The translations under genes and the position numbers were made by a program. Under the pieces are notes generated by a model, which ran no database searches, was not told the DNA's origin, and saw only the letters and a program-made list of their open reading frames with translations. A DNA stretch of 64,000 nucleotides from Bog-950 sp046329515 (GTDB lineage Bacteria > Bacteroidota > Bacteroidia > Chitinophagales > LD1): assembly GCA_046329515.1 (NCBI GenBank), contig JAXLUM010000002.1, forward strand, positions 186,001-250,000, read 5' to 3'. Below, piece after piece: positions 25,609-34,739 of the stretch; positions within the stretch are counted from its first letter, which is position 1; the number at the start of each line of letters is the position of its first letter.

Positions 25609-26139
25609 TTACTTTACGGAGCGGCCTTTAGCAAAGCGCTGTCTTAAATCCATTTTCTGGATGCGGCGCAGGTCCACCATTAAATAGGCGTATTTGCTAT
25701 CGGGGTCGGTCCAAAACTCCTGGCCGGCATAATGTACTTTACCAACGCCCTGGTTCCAATCGCTGGCTAACAGCACATATTTCTGACCCATTTCGGGGTT
25801 AACGCCAAAAGTAAGGTAGTGGTCGTCACCCATTTCAAAGCTTACATACATGCGGTTCTCCTTAGGCATTTCGGTAAGTACGCCCTTAGTGCCCTGGCGA
25901 ATGATAATTTCCTCTGCCTTACGGCCATTTATCATTTTAATTTTTCCGCTTACAATTTGTGTGTTGCCTTCAGCCAATTCGCGGTGCAGCACCACATCGT
26001 GCGAAACGTAAAACTGAATATGGCGAATCTGGTCTTCGCTCCAGTTATGTTCCTTTTTCATACTATCAGTATAAGGAACAAGGTTTTTGCAGGAGGCAAA
26101 TGCAAGGGCAATAACAAAAAAGAGGAACAGCTTTTTCAT
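25609..26139 (-). CDS. Putative lipoprotein, unknown function
   Basis: 176 residues from the ATG at 26139, chosen because it opens MKKLFLFFVIALAFASC with a lipobox ending in Cys17; an earlier Met would break the signal peptide. The mature part starts KNLVPYTDSMKKEHNWSEDQIRHIQFYVSHDVVLHREL and is mixed beta (QGTKGVLTEM, RMYVSFEMGDDHYLTFGV, GKVHYAGQEFWT), ending with a basic tail RQRFAKGRSVK. I recall similar Bacteroidota lipoproteins without a function. A 14-bp palindrome (CCAACTTAAGTTGG, 26178-26191) lies 39 bp upstream of the start, in the gap after the metalloprotease gene. Confidence 0.68.
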   Translation of the reverse strand: MKKLFLFFVIALAFASCKNLVPYTDSMKKEHNWSEDQIRHIQFYVSHDVVLHRELAEGNTQIVSGKIKMINGRKAEEIIIRQGTKGVLTEMPKENRMYVSFEMGDDHYLTFGVNPEMGQKYVLLASDWNQGVGKVHYAGQEFWTDPDSKYAYLMVDLRRIQKMDLRQRFAKGRSVK

Positions 26140-26212
26140 AACTAGTGGCTTTTCGGGGTCAAATTTCAATTACAGTGCCAACTTAAGTTGGATACCGGTA
26201 TGGACGAAAAGT

Positions 26213-28285
26213 TTAGTGGGTTAATACAAATTTTAAGGTTTTTTCAGAATGTGCGCCGCTAACGTTCAATAAATAAACCCCGGCAGGCAGGGTACTTACC
26301 TCTATACTTTCGTTTGGCTTGCCGGCAGCAGTTGCTTTGGTATAAACCACTTCGCCTAAAATGTTAAGCAGGCGTATAGTGGTAGTTTCATCCGATGAAT
26401 AGGCTACATGCAATACACTATTTGCAGGGTTAGGGTATATGCGCAGGCTGTTAAGCGCATTGTTGGTTTCCTGAACGCCCAGGGCACCGGCCTCTAATAC
26501 CTCAAACATATCCAGGGCGCCTTCTACTATATTAGGATTGCCGGCGGCAAGGTCACTAACATCTACCTGAAAGCGCATGGTAGCCGTTGGTGCAACAAGG
26601 TCGCTTACACGGTATTCTTTAAGTGTCCAGGTATTTTCAGTGGCGGTAACATTTTCAACTGTAACTGTACTAGTGCCGTTATTTAAACGGATGAGCATGT
26701 TATCATCAGGGGTATTGCCGCTTTGTGAACCATCGTAAAACCAACGCTTGTAACGGATGTAAGGGTCGGTGTAGCCACTTAAATCAAACTGCGGAGAAAT
26801 AAGGGTTACAGAACCATTGTCCACATCATCATTAACGGCTAATGAACTGCTGTTACCGGTTACAAAACACTTGTTGCCGTAATCGGAAAGGTAATCCTGC
26901 GAAGGGTTTGCGGCTGCACTTTGATAATAACTGCCCAGCGGTTCTGTTCTTGTCCATAAACCTGAAGAAGCCGTTGAGGATACCTGCCAGTTGTAATTCA
27001 TAATAAAATCATCGTAGTAATGGTGGTTGGCAATTGGGATGGTCATTGCCGGTGAAGCCACACTTAATAATTCGTTTACCAGGTATTGTTTGGTGCGGTA
27101 GCCCCACTTACCTGCATAAATATCATAGGCACCTTCGTATACACCACTGATGGTAAAATTGCCATTGGCATCGGCAGTAACTTCGTAGTCATTCTGACCA
27201 TCTAACAAAACCTTGGCGCTTGCTACACCCTGGTTGGTAGCCTCGTCAACCACTGTACCGCTAAAGGAAAATGTTGTTGTTGTATCAATACAACCCAAAC
27301 TTGCCTGAATGCCTATGCGGCTTGTGTTAAGCACCCCGCGCATAACATCTTTTTGCCCCGTGGTAAACATTTGCAGGTTTTCATCATTGGTATAATCCAT
27401 GTAATCCATCCACATGTCCAACTCATCAACCGGGGTTTCGGTGCAGGTGTTTTGGTTTAAGCTTGGTGAACCGTAGTTAGCCTCTTTGGTTGGAGGAGTA
27501 TCGCATACGCGGTCGCCGAAAATATTACAGGTTAAAGCGTCGGTACCGCTACAGCTATCCTGAAAGGTATGGAATAGCCCTAACCAGTGGCCCACCTCGT
27601 GCACACAGGTTTTACCTAAAGTATAACTGCTGGGGAACGGATTAGCCGGGGCCTTGCCCAAATAACGGTAATCAATTACAACGCCATCTTCATTTAAAGG
27701 GCCGCCATTAGGAAAAGTAGCGTAACCCAGAATTTGGCCGTTTAATACGGTGGTCCATACATTTAAATAGCTTAACGGATTCCACTGGGTTGACGGCTTA
27801 ACGTTTTGATCGAAATTGGTAGAGGCGTTAGGAATATTGTGGCGCGTTATACCGGTGGTAGGGTTACCGGCGGGGTCGCGCCTTGCCAAACAAAACTCCA
27901 CCTCAATATCAGCAATACGGTCCTTAAACCATGCAGGCACTAAAGCTGTATCTGCATTGCGTTTACGGTAACATTCGTTCAGCACATCAATTTGTGATTG
28001 TATCTGTGCATCGGAAATATTTAAACCTGTGCCCACTGCCTGGCCACTATGTATAACGTGAAACACCACAGGTATAGTAATAATTACACTGCGGCTGCTA
28101 TTGGCATTGGTTGAAAAACGGTAATCGTCAACATCTTTAAGCGCTTGCTGAAAACGTTGTTGAGCGGTAGGATTATTCTGCAGGTAGTTGCGCAAAACAC
28201 CATCGGTGCCGCAATGTTCATTTTGCTGCGCAAGGGTTACCAAAAAACTACAAAGGAATAGAGACAGTACAGAGAAATACTTCAT
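26213..28285 (-). CDS. Secreted M43-type zinc metalloprotease with T9SS sorting domain
   Basis: 690 residues from the ATG at 28285, the start of the signal peptide (MKYFSVLSLFLCSFLVTLAQ). The catalytic domain has HEVGHWLGLFH (about residue 228), the HExxHxxGxxH zinc site of pappalysin-like M43 proteases, and a Met-turn-like MDYMDYTND. A CarboxypepD-like beta sandwich (TFSFSGTVVDEATNQGVASAKVLLDGQ) and a jelly-roll region follow. The last about 75 residues are a type A T9SS sorting domain (SLRIYPNPANSVLHVAY ... LPAGVYLLNVSG), so it is exported across the outer membrane and released or surface-anchored. Substrate unknown. Confidence 0.92.
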   Translation of the reverse strand: MKYFSVLSLFLCSFLVTLAQQNEHCGTDGVLRNYLQNNPTAQQRFQQALKDVDDYRFSTNANSSRSVIITIPVVFHVIHSGQAVGTGLNISDAQIQSQIDVLNECYRKRNADTALVPAWFKDRIADIEVEFCLARRDPAGNPTTGITRHNIPNASTNFDQNVKPSTQWNPLSYLNVWTTVLNGQILGYATFPNGGPLNEDGVVIDYRYLGKAPANPFPSSYTLGKTCVHEVGHWLGLFHTFQDSCSGTDALTCNIFGDRVCDTPPTKEANYGSPSLNQNTCTETPVDELDMWMDYMDYTNDENLQMFTTGQKDVMRGVLNTSRIGIQASLGCIDTTTTFSFSGTVVDEATNQGVASAKVLLDGQNDYEVTADANGNFTISGVYEGAYDIYAGKWGYRTKQYLVNELLSVASPAMTIPIANHHYYDDFIMNYNWQVSSTASSGLWTRTEPLGSYYQSAAANPSQDYLSDYGNKCFVTGNSSSLAVNDDVDNGSVTLISPQFDLSGYTDPYIRYKRWFYDGSQSGNTPDDNMLIRLNNGTSTVTVENVTATENTWTLKEYRVSDLVAPTATMRFQVDVSDLAAGNPNIVEGALDMFEVLEAGALGVQETNNALNSLRIYPNPANSVLHVAYSSDETTTIRLLNILGEVVYTKATAAGKPNESIEVSTLPAGVYLLNVSGAHSEKTLKFVLTH

Positions 28286-28388
28286 GGTTATCGCATTCAA
28301 TTAAGTGGGACGAAAATAGCAGAATAAAGTTGCCGATTGGTTTCACTATCTATCAGCAGTGCAAAGGCATGAATGCCAGTTCAGAATA

Positions 28389-28835
28389 TCAGGAGCGCAA
28401 CATAATTAAGTGCGGTATGCCATCTTCAAGATAGGGCTCGTTTAAATCAACAAAACCAAAGCCTTCGTAAAAGTTTTTCAGGTAAGCCTGGGCACCGATG
28501 CGAATGGGACCATTGCCATAAAGCTGTTGCATTTGAATCACTGCTTCCCGCATCAGTTCTTTTCCGTAGCCGTGCCGGCGATACTTTGCAGAAGTTATTA
28601 CACGGCCAATGGAGGCTTCGTTAGCATAGCTTCCCCCTTTTGGTAATAAGCGTGCGTAAGCGGCTAACTCATTATTATGATAGCCCAATAAATGATGCGC
28701 TTTAAGGTCTTTGCCATCAGCATCAAGGTAAACACAATTTTGCTCTACTATAAATACCTCCTGCCGCAGACGCAAAACATCATACAGTTCGGAAACAGTT
28801 AAGGCTGCAAAGGGTTTGCAAACAAAACGAAGCAT
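28389..28835 (-). CDS. ElaA-family GNAT acetyltransferase
   Basis: 148 residues. The ElaA hallmark LYDVLRLRQEVFIVEQNCVYLDADGKD (about 18-45) is intact, followed by the GNAT loop SIGRVITSAKYRRHGYGKELM (R-R-x-G-Y-G acetyl-CoA site) and AQAYLKNFYEGFGFV at the end. ElaA proteins are small cytoplasmic acetyltransferases without a firmly known substrate in most bacteria. Two GNAT genes lie within 4 kb here, but they are separated by unrelated genes and differ in sequence, so they are not recent duplicates. Confidence 0.88.
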   Translation of the reverse strand: MLRFVCKPFAALTVSELYDVLRLRQEVFIVEQNCVYLDADGKDLKAHHLLGYHNNELAAYARLLPKGGSYANEASIGRVITSAKYRRHGYGKELMREAVIQMQQLYGNGPIRIGAQAYLKNFYEGFGFVDLNEPYLEDGIPHLIMLRS

Positions 28836-28875
28836 AGGCTAATATAGAATATGAAGCCGCAAACAGGAAAAGAAA

Positions 28876-29274
28876 CTACGCTATGCGGTTACCATCTTTA
28901 TCAAACACCTGCACATTGTCCTTCCGGTGCTCGGGCTTAACGGTAAGGCGTTCGAAAATGCTATTGATGATAGAAAGCACTATACTGAAGAATAAGGCGC
29001 TCCAGAAACTGGCCACATCAAAATCGGGGCGAAGAATCCATGCGGCTATTTCAATAATGAAAGCGTTTATAACCAATAAAAAAAGGCCTAATGAAAGGAT
29101 AGTTGCCGGAATGGTTAGAAACACCAATACCGGTTTAACCGAGGCATTTAAAATAGCCAGTAAACCTGCCAGCATAAAGGCAGCCAGGTAGCCATCTAAA
29201 TGTACACCCGGTAAAAGACGCGCAGTAATTATTACTGCAATAGCGTTTAAAACAAGCTTAATAATGAAGTTCAT
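28876..29274 (-). CDS. PF04020-type four-helix membrane protein ('phage holin family')
   Basis: 132 residues, four TM helices (FIIKLVLNAIAVIITARLLPG, AAFMLAGLLAILNASVKPVLVF, PATILSLGLFLLVINAFIIEIAAWI, FWSALFFSIVLSIINSIF). The conserved small-residue turns (LNASVKPVLVFLTIPATILSLGLF) place it in PF04020, a family of bacterial inner-membrane proteins named after a phage holin. It is chromosomal and of unknown function; nothing around it is phage-derived. The C-terminal tail is charged (EHRKDNVQVFDKDGNRIA). Located between the ElaA and SulP genes with short gaps. Confidence 0.85.
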   Translation of the reverse strand: MNFIIKLVLNAIAVIITARLLPGVHLDGYLAAFMLAGLLAILNASVKPVLVFLTIPATILSLGLFLLVINAFIIEIAAWILRPDFDVASFWSALFFSIVLSIINSIFERLTVKPEHRKDNVQVFDKDGNRIA

Positions 29275-29326
29275 GAGCTAAATAACGATTGAGCGGCAAA
29301 AATAGTTTTTTCAATGGCAGAATTGC

Positions 29327-30886
29327 TTAGTGTATTTCGGAAATACTAACGCGGGCAACCTTGTTTAACTGCACCTCAATACCGCGGCGTTTTGCGTTTA
29401 TGCAGTATTCGCTTATCATTTCCAGCACATCGTGGTCAATATGTTTTGCAATGGAGCCATCCAACACCACTACTGAGTAATCGGGAATTTTATCAAGAGC
29501 GGCACGCAGTTTGGCTTTATCCATAAAGGTTACGTTGGTGTGCAACAGCACCGTGTAGGTAGTAATGCCGCGGAAGGTTTCCTGCTTTACTTCAAACTCT
29601 GCTTTATAGTTATTCCGCAGAATAAAGAAGATGGAAAACACTAAACCAATGCTTACGCCAATAAATAAGTCGGTTAGCAGAATAACAATAATGGTAACTA
29701 TAAAAGGCAGGAACTGATTCCAGCCGGCCTTCCACATACTGATATGTAGTTTGGGTTTGGTGAGTTTAAAACCGGTTACCACCAATATGCTTGCCAGTGC
29801 ACACAGCGGTATATAGTTTAAGGCAAATGGAATAAGTAAAGCAGCAGCCAATAGCAATACACCATGTGTAAACGAAGCTGCTTTGGTTCTTCCACCCGCA
29901 TCAATGTTAGCCGAGCCGCGAACAATAACTGCTGTAATAGGCAAGGCACCCATAAAGCCGCACAGCATATTTCCTAAGCCCTGTGCCAGTAACTCGCGGT
30001 TAGCAGGTGTGGTGCGGTGCCAGGGGTCCAATTTATCAATGGCTTCCACACAAAGTAAGGTTTCAAGGCTGGCCATAAAGGCAATAAACACAGCATACTT
30101 TAAGGCGTTTAACCATTGTGCTGAAGTAAACAAACTAAAATCGGGCAACTGAAATGAAGTAAATAAGGCAGGCGGAATGTGCACCAGTTGTGAATCGGTT
30201 AAAGCCAATGCAGGTACAAATTGCTTAAACAAAAAGGCAAGCGCAATGGCAGCCGTTACTACAAACAAGGGCACGGGCAAAATTTGAATACGCAGCAGAA
30301 TTTTTTTCTCCACTATGTAGTACGCCCAAAGGGAAAGCAGGGTTATAATAAGTGCACCGTACGATAATTGGGATGTAAATTCTTTAAGGTTTGAAAACAG
30401 GTGCCTGTCGGAAAAAAGATTGTATAACTCGTTGGACCAAAAATCGGGCTGATTGTAACCAATGGCTATTGGAAACTGCTTGATGATAAGGATAATACCA
30501 ATAGCAGCCAACATGCCTTTAATAACTGAAGAGGGGAAATAACCGGCAATTTGCCCCAGCTTTAAAACACCCATAGCCAATTGAAAAATGCCCGCCAGAA
30601 TAATAATGGCCATAAACTGCGGGTAAGTGTAGTGGGCCACCACTGCTGCTACAATAGTGGTTAAACCGGCAGCAGGCCCCGAAACCCCAAGTGCAGAATC
30701 ACTTGCCAGTGCTACTATAACACCGCCAATTATACCTGAAATAATGCCCGCCTGTAAAGGCGCACCTGAAGCTAAGGCTATGCCCAGACAAAGGGGTAAT
30801 GCCACTAAAAAAACAGTTAAACCCGCAGGTAAATCGTGCCGGCGGTAAACCCCTAATCTATACTTCCACTTACTGCTGAGTTGCAT
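29327..30886 (-). CDS. SulP-family inorganic anion transporter
   Basis: 519 residues. A SLC26/SulP-type transporter: N-terminal RHDLPAGLTVFLVALPLCLGIALASGAPLQAGI, GVSGPAAGLTTIVAAVV, then about 12-14 TM helices including GMLAAIGIILIIKQFPIA and FMASLETLLCVEAIDKLDP, with NRELLAQGLGNMLCGFMGALPITAVIVRGSANIDAGGRT as the family's second signature. The C-terminal cytosolic STAS-like part (about 440-519; TYTVLLHTNVTFMDKAKLRAALDKIP, VVVLDGSIAKHIDHDVLEMISEYC) is shortened. Such proteins in bacteria move bicarbonate, sulfate or dicarboxylates; the anion is not predictable. Divergently oriented from the ABC-F gene with 126 bp between. Confidence 0.92.
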   Translation of the reverse strand: MQLSSKWKYRLGVYRRHDLPAGLTVFLVALPLCLGIALASGAPLQAGIISGIIGGVIVALASDSALGVSGPAAGLTTIVAAVVAHYTYPQFMAIIILAGIFQLAMGVLKLGQIAGYFPSSVIKGMLAAIGIILIIKQFPIAIGYNQPDFWSNELYNLFSDRHLFSNLKEFTSQLSYGALIITLLSLWAYYIVEKKILLRIQILPVPLFVVTAAIALAFLFKQFVPALALTDSQLVHIPPALFTSFQLPDFSLFTSAQWLNALKYAVFIAFMASLETLLCVEAIDKLDPWHRTTPANRELLAQGLGNMLCGFMGALPITAVIVRGSANIDAGGRTKAASFTHGVLLLAAALLIPFALNYIPLCALASILVVTGFKLTKPKLHISMWKAGWNQFLPFIVTIIVILLTDLFIGVSIGLVFSIFFILRNNYKAEFEVKQETFRGITTYTVLLHTNVTFMDKAKLRAALDKIPDYSVVVLDGSIAKHIDHDVLEMISEYCINAKRRGIEVQLNKVARVSISEIH

Positions 30887-31012
30887 GGAGGGCCAAAGAT
30901 ACCAAGCGGCAAAAGCGTTAAGAGATGATTGTAATCAGCATATACACGGCAGTACTGGCGAAATGTATGTACATTCGCGGCCCTTCAGGCATAAATTTCA
31001 GGGCACTAACAC

Positions 31013-32926
31013 ATGCAATACGCTACTATAGATAATCTTACGAAATCGTTTATTGAAAAGCCGCTGTTTACCGACTTAAGCTTTAATATAGAGCAAGGCG
31101 ATAAAATTGCCCTGGTAGCAAAAAACGGTGCAGGTAAAACTACCCTGCTGCGTATACTGGCCGGTTTAGATAATCCCGATGAAGGCAAAATTTGGATTAA
31201 CAAGGATGTGAATGTCTGTTTCCTTGACCAGAACCCGCACTTTGATGAAGGCAAAAACGCACTGGAGAATATATTTAACCATAACCACCCCATAGTAAAT
31301 GTGGTGCGTGAGTACGAGCGCGCTTTGTTGCACAACGATGAGCCGAAGATTACTGAGTTGATGCACAAAATGGATGAGTTGGAAGCCTGGAACTTTGAAA
31401 GCAAGGTGAAGGAAATTCTTGGCTCCTTAAACATTACGGATTTTGAGCAGGCAGTAAAATCCTTATCGGGTGGGCAACGCAAACGATTAGCCTTAGCTAA
31501 AATTCTGATTGATATAAGTTTTGGCGAGCGCAATAACTTTTTAATACTGGACGAACCTACCAACCACCTGGATTTTGAAATGATAGAATGGCTGGCTGAG
31601 TTTTTAAGCGACCAGAGAACCACGCTGTTACTGGTTACGCACGACCGTTTCTTTTTAGATGCGGTTTGCAATGAGATTTTTGAACTGGACAACCAAACGC
31701 TTTATATACACCGCGGCAATTACGAAAACTACCTGCAGCGCAAAGCGGAACGCGAAAGCAGTGAAGCGGCCTCATTAGATAAAGCCAAGAACCAATACCG
31801 CAAAGAGCTGGAATGGATGCGCAAGCAACCAAAGGCCAGAACCACAAAATCAAAAAGCCGCATTGATGCGTTTTATGATATTGAGGACTATGCTACCGCC
31901 CGCCGGCAGGAAGACAAACTGGAGCTTAATGTAAAAATGACGCGCCTTGGCGGTAAAATACTTGAATTAAAAAAGGTATATAAAAACTACGGCGAGAAGA
32001 AAATACTTAAAGGTTTTGATTACACTTTTAAGCGCGGCGAGCGCATAGGCATTATAGGTAAAAACGGGGTAGGCAAATCTACCTTTTTGAATATTGTGCT
32101 TGGGCTTGAGCAGGCGGATAGCGGCAAAATTAACCCCGGCGAAACGGTAGTGTTCGGTTACTTTTCGCAGCAGGGATTAGTAGTAAAAGAGGACAAGCGC
32201 GTAATTGAGTTTGTAAAAGATATTGCCGAGCATTTTCCATTGGCTGACGGCACAAAGGTTTCGGCAGGGCAGTTTTTGCAGTTGTTCAACTTTACGCCCG
32301 AGCAACAGTACACTCCTATTTCGAAACTTAGCGGTGGCGAAAAGAAACGCCTGCAGTTATTAAGCATACTGTTCCGCAATCCTAACTTTTTAATACTGGA
32401 TGAGCCCACCAACGATTTGGATTTAGTAACGCTTAATGTGTTAGAGGATTTTCTTGAGCAATACCAGGGCTGTGTATTGATTGTTTCGCACGACCGCTAC
32501 TTTATGGATAAGCTGGTGGATCACCTTTTTGTTTTTGAAGGCGAAGGTGTGGTAGCGGATTTTCCGGGAAACTATACGGAATGGCGTATTAGCGAAGCGA
32601 GAAAGAAAAAGGACGACAAAGCAAAACGCAATGCGGTAAGCACAGAAGTGAAAGTTGAAAAAGCAGAAGTTGCGCAAGTTAAACCTGTAGTGCGCAAAAA
32701 AATGACCTACAAGGAACGTTTGGAATTTGAAAACTTAGGCCGCGAAATACCCCAACTGGAGCAACTGAAAGTGCAACTGAACGACCAGATAAACTCAGGC
32801 AGTTTAGCCTACGAGCAACTGAATGAAATGCTGAAACAATTAACCGAAGTAAGCAGCCACCTTGAACAGAAAGAGCTAAGGTGGTTGGAATTGAGCGAGT
32901 TAGCGGAATCTGATTCTAAGGGCTAA
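31013..32926 (+). CDS. ABC-F family ATPase (Uup-like)
   Basis: 637 residues, two ABC domains and no membrane segments. Domain 1: Walker A GAGKTTLL (about 43), signature SLSGGQRKRLALAKIL and Walker B FLILDEPTNHLD. The linker (about 235-300, KNQYRKELEWMRKQPKARTTKSKSR) is the ABC-F interdomain helix. Domain 2: GKNGVGKSTFL, SKLSGGEKKRLQLLSIL, FLILDEPTNDLD. The C-terminal coiled coil (RLEFENLGREIPQLEQLKVQLNDQ...LRWLELSELAE) matches the Uup subgroup, which acts on ribosome or DNA-associated functions. A TACATTCG box, one base off the -7 consensus, is about 35 nt upstream. Confidence 0.95.
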   Translation: MQYATIDNLTKSFIEKPLFTDLSFNIEQGDKIALVAKNGAGKTTLLRILAGLDNPDEGKIWINKDVNVCFLDQNPHFDEGKNALENIFNHNHPIVNVVREYERALLHNDEPKITELMHKMDELEAWNFESKVKEILGSLNITDFEQAVKSLSGGQRKRLALAKILIDISFGERNNFLILDEPTNHLDFEMIEWLAEFLSDQRTTLLLVTHDRFFLDAVCNEIFELDNQTLYIHRGNYENYLQRKAERESSEAASLDKAKNQYRKELEWMRKQPKARTTKSKSRIDAFYDIEDYATARRQEDKLELNVKMTRLGGKILELKKVYKNYGEKKILKGFDYTFKRGERIGIIGKNGVGKSTFLNIVLGLEQADSGKINPGETVVFGYFSQQGLVVKEDKRVIEFVKDIAEHFPLADGTKVSAGQFLQLFNFTPEQQYTPISKLSGGEKKRLQLLSILFRNPNFLILDEPTNDLDLVTLNVLEDFLEQYQGCVLIVSHDRYFMDKLVDHLFVFEGEGVVADFPGNYTEWRISEARKKKDDKAKRNAVSTEVKVEKAEVAQVKPVVRKKMTYKERLEFENLGREIPQLEQLKVQLNDQINSGSLAYEQLNEMLKQLTEVSSHLEQKELRWLELSELAESDSKG

Positions 32927-33027
32927 GTGAGCATTTAAAAAAATAAATGGTGCAACACCTATTTTGTTAATTTGCATTTGTAAGAAGAGCAATCTTCTAA
33001 AGATTACAATGTGTGGGCATTGATTAA

Positions 33028-33067
33028 GAGGCTGCCATTTGCAAGGGATGTGCAGCCTCAACTTTTT
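33028..33067 (+). terminator. Terminator shared by ABC-F gene and collagen-like gene
   Basis: Arms GAGGCTGC (33028-33035) and GCAGCCTC (33052-33059), 16-nt loop, then AACTTTTTT. It ends the plus-strand ABC-F gene; its mirror image would weakly serve the convergent collagen-like gene. Confidence 0.8.
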
Positions 33068-34188
33068 TAAAAGCCCGTACCGCCAGTGTAGCCACCAGCC
33101 GGGCGCTGGTCATCAATAATCTGCCGTTTAATAAACAACACATCTACCACCCAGTTTTCGTTACCGGGGTTTTCAAGGTCGCCTTTGTAATACCATACGC
33201 CACCGTTATCATACATCATAAAACGAACGCTGCGCGCATCGGTACTTGTTTGGTTAGTGGGGTAAGCGCCTGCCACTACAGCTACATAGGTAGCCGTGCT
33301 AACGCCTGTACTGCGGTTGGGGTTATCGCAACTGCTGCAATTAAATTTCTGCACAAACATTGGTTTGGAGCCTGCAACAAAAATATCGCCGTTGGGCTGC
33401 ACGCTCATACGGTCAGTATTATTTGTAATAAACACTAAAGGCTGGTTACCTACCTGGCCGATGTTATTACTTGTGGAACCGCTGTTACCACCGGATAACC
33501 ACGCCTGTCCGTTGGTTGTTAGCGTGCCGCTTCCGTCAGTTACATAAACGCTGCCGTTAGCATTAAACTGGTGGGCGGTGTTATCGCTACCATTACCTGT
33601 TGGGCCTGTAACACCGGTAGCGCCTGTAACGCCTTGTATACCCTGAATGCCCTGCACACCTTGTATGCCCTGTATACCTTGCGGGCCGGTATCGCCGGTG
33701 GCGCCTGTGTTACCTTGTATGCCTTGTATACCCTGAATGCCCTGGGGGCCTTGCGGACCGGTATCGCCTTGTGGGCCTGTTGCCCCTTGTATGCCCTGTG
33801 GGCCTGTGGGGCCTGTAGGACCCGCTAACAGAGGAATAACAACAGAGTTGCCATTGCTTATAGATAAGGTATTAGTGCCTGCATTAAAGCTAAGCGTTTG
33901 TTGGTCGTTATCGGCGGGGAAAGGCACCCATTGCGTGCCATCCCAATACCAAAACTGGTTGGTATCGGGCCCATAAACCAATAAGCCGTTATTACTGGCA
34001 TTAAGCATAGCGCCAAGCGATGTTCGTTCAGCAGCATCCAGCTTAGGAATAAGCACACCCTTACTGGTAGATTCTAAATGCAGAATGGCGTTGGGGTCGG
34101 GGTTGGCGGTGCCTATGCCAACGTTATTTTGCGCTTGAGTTAGGGTAAATACAAAAACGGCACAGATACATGTGTAAATTTTCTTCAT
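33067..34188 (-). CDS. Secreted collagen-like protein (short paralogue)
   Basis: 373 residues with signal peptide 1-18 (MKKIYTCICAVFVFTLTQA). Residues 21-60 (NNVGIGTANPDPNAILHLESTSKGVLIPKL) are clearly homologous to residues 20-60 of the fibre protein at 5089-8166. After a WDGTQWVPF module come 26 Gly-X-Y triplets (about 123-200; GPQGIQ, GDTGPQ, GIQGVQ types), then a fibre-tip-like domain (HQFNANGSVYVTDGSGTLTTNG ... PNGDIFVAGSKPMFVQKFN) with one Cys pair (NCSSCDN) and a C-terminus ENWVVDVLFIKRQIID. Predicted to trimerise. Its head and stalk are like those of the longer protein but the tip is different, so it may bind something else. Confidence 0.85.
   Translation of the reverse strand: MKKIYTCICAVFVFTLTQAQNNVGIGTANPDPNAILHLESTSKGVLIPKLDAAERTSLGAMLNASNNGLLVYGPDTNQFWYWDGTQWVPFPADNDQQTLSFNAGTNTLSISNGNSVVIPLLAGPTGPTGPQGIQGATGPQGDTGPQGPQGIQGIQGIQGNTGATGDTGPQGIQGIQGVQGIQGIQGVTGATGVTGPTGNGSDNTAHQFNANGSVYVTDGSGTLTTNGQAWLSGGNSGSTSNNIGQVGNQPLVFITNNTDRMSVQPNGDIFVAGSKPMFVQKFNCSSCDNPNRSTGVSTATYVAVVAGAYPTNQTSTDARSVRFMMYDNGGVWYYKGDLENPGNENWVVDVLFIKRQIIDDQRPAGGYTGGTGF
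33589..33822 (-). repeat. Coding collagen-type tandem repeat (short)
   Basis: About 26 Gly-X-Y triplets with the same GIQGIQG/GDTGPQ units as the array at 5359-6297 but far fewer copies. The shared unit structure in two loci makes recombination or gene conversion between them possible. Confidence 0.85.
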
Positions 34189-34253
34189 AGATGGAGCCCT
34201 TTAGTCTATGCTAATATAAAAGAAAAGCGGGCTGAGAGAAATTCAAAAAGCAG

Positions 34254-34739
34254 TTATTTACTGCGCTCAATTATTGCGGTGGTACTGTAACCATCAAGGA
34301 AAGAAACTACTTCTACAACACCGCCGTAACTTTCTACAAAGGAAGCGCCTACGATGTCAGACTTCTTCCAATCGCCGCCTTTTACCAGTACATCGGGCTT
34401 TAGGTAATGAATGAGATTCTCCGGTGTATTTTCTGAAAAGATGGTAACGGCATCAGTATAATGCACAGCAGCAAGAACCAGTGCGCGGCTAAGTTCATCA
34501 TTAACGGGGCGGGTTGCGCCTTTTAAGCGTTTAACTGAGGCATCGGAATTAAGGCCCACAATTACGCGGTCGCCAAATTGTTTGCAGGCAGAAAGAAGCT
34601 GAATATGGCCGGGGTGCAGAATATCAAAGCATCCATTCGTAAATACAATTTTATCGCCGAGCTTTCTCCAGAACTCTAAACGTTTGAGCAGCTCAGTTTG
34701 CGATAGAATTTTAGCCTTGATTTTTTCATCTGTAATCAA
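34254..34739 (-). CDS. rfaE2: D-glycero-beta-D-manno-heptose 1-phosphate adenylyltransferase
   Basis: 161 residues, the stand-alone C-terminal half of HldE. It transfers AMP to heptose 1-phosphate to give ADP-heptose for lipopolysaccharide cores. The nucleotidyltransferase signature TNGCFDILHPGHIQLLSACK (HxGH motif) is at about residues 33-53, with RPVNDELSRALVLAAVHYTDAV and KGGDWKKSDIVGASFVESYGGVVE further on. The start is TTG, whose TTGA overlaps the stop of the upstream UPF0104 gene: tight translational coupling. The kinase half (RfaE1/HldA) is not in this window. ADP-heptose is also a known inflammatory bacterial metabolite. Confidence 0.92.
   Translation of the reverse strand: MITDEKIKAKILSQTELLKRLEFWRKLGDKIVFTNGCFDILHPGHIQLLSACKQFGDRVIVGLNSDASVKRLKGATRPVNDELSRALVLAAVHYTDAVTIFSENTPENLIHYLKPDVLVKGGDWKKSDIVGASFVESYGGVVEVVSFLDGYSTTAIIERSK

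Noticed and set aside
26178..26191. CCAACTTAAGTTGG palindrome as a regulator site
   Set aside because: 14 bp, no loop, no promoter box beside it; could be chance. Mentioned in the lipoprotein entry only.
28876..29274. Holin-like protein as evidence of a prophage
   Set aside because: PF04020 proteins are widespread chromosomal membrane proteins; no phage genes surround it.
31006..31692. 228-codon antisense frame under the ABC-F gene
   Set aside because: Shadow of the strong sense reading frame; Ser/Lys/Phe-rich nonsense with no start signals.
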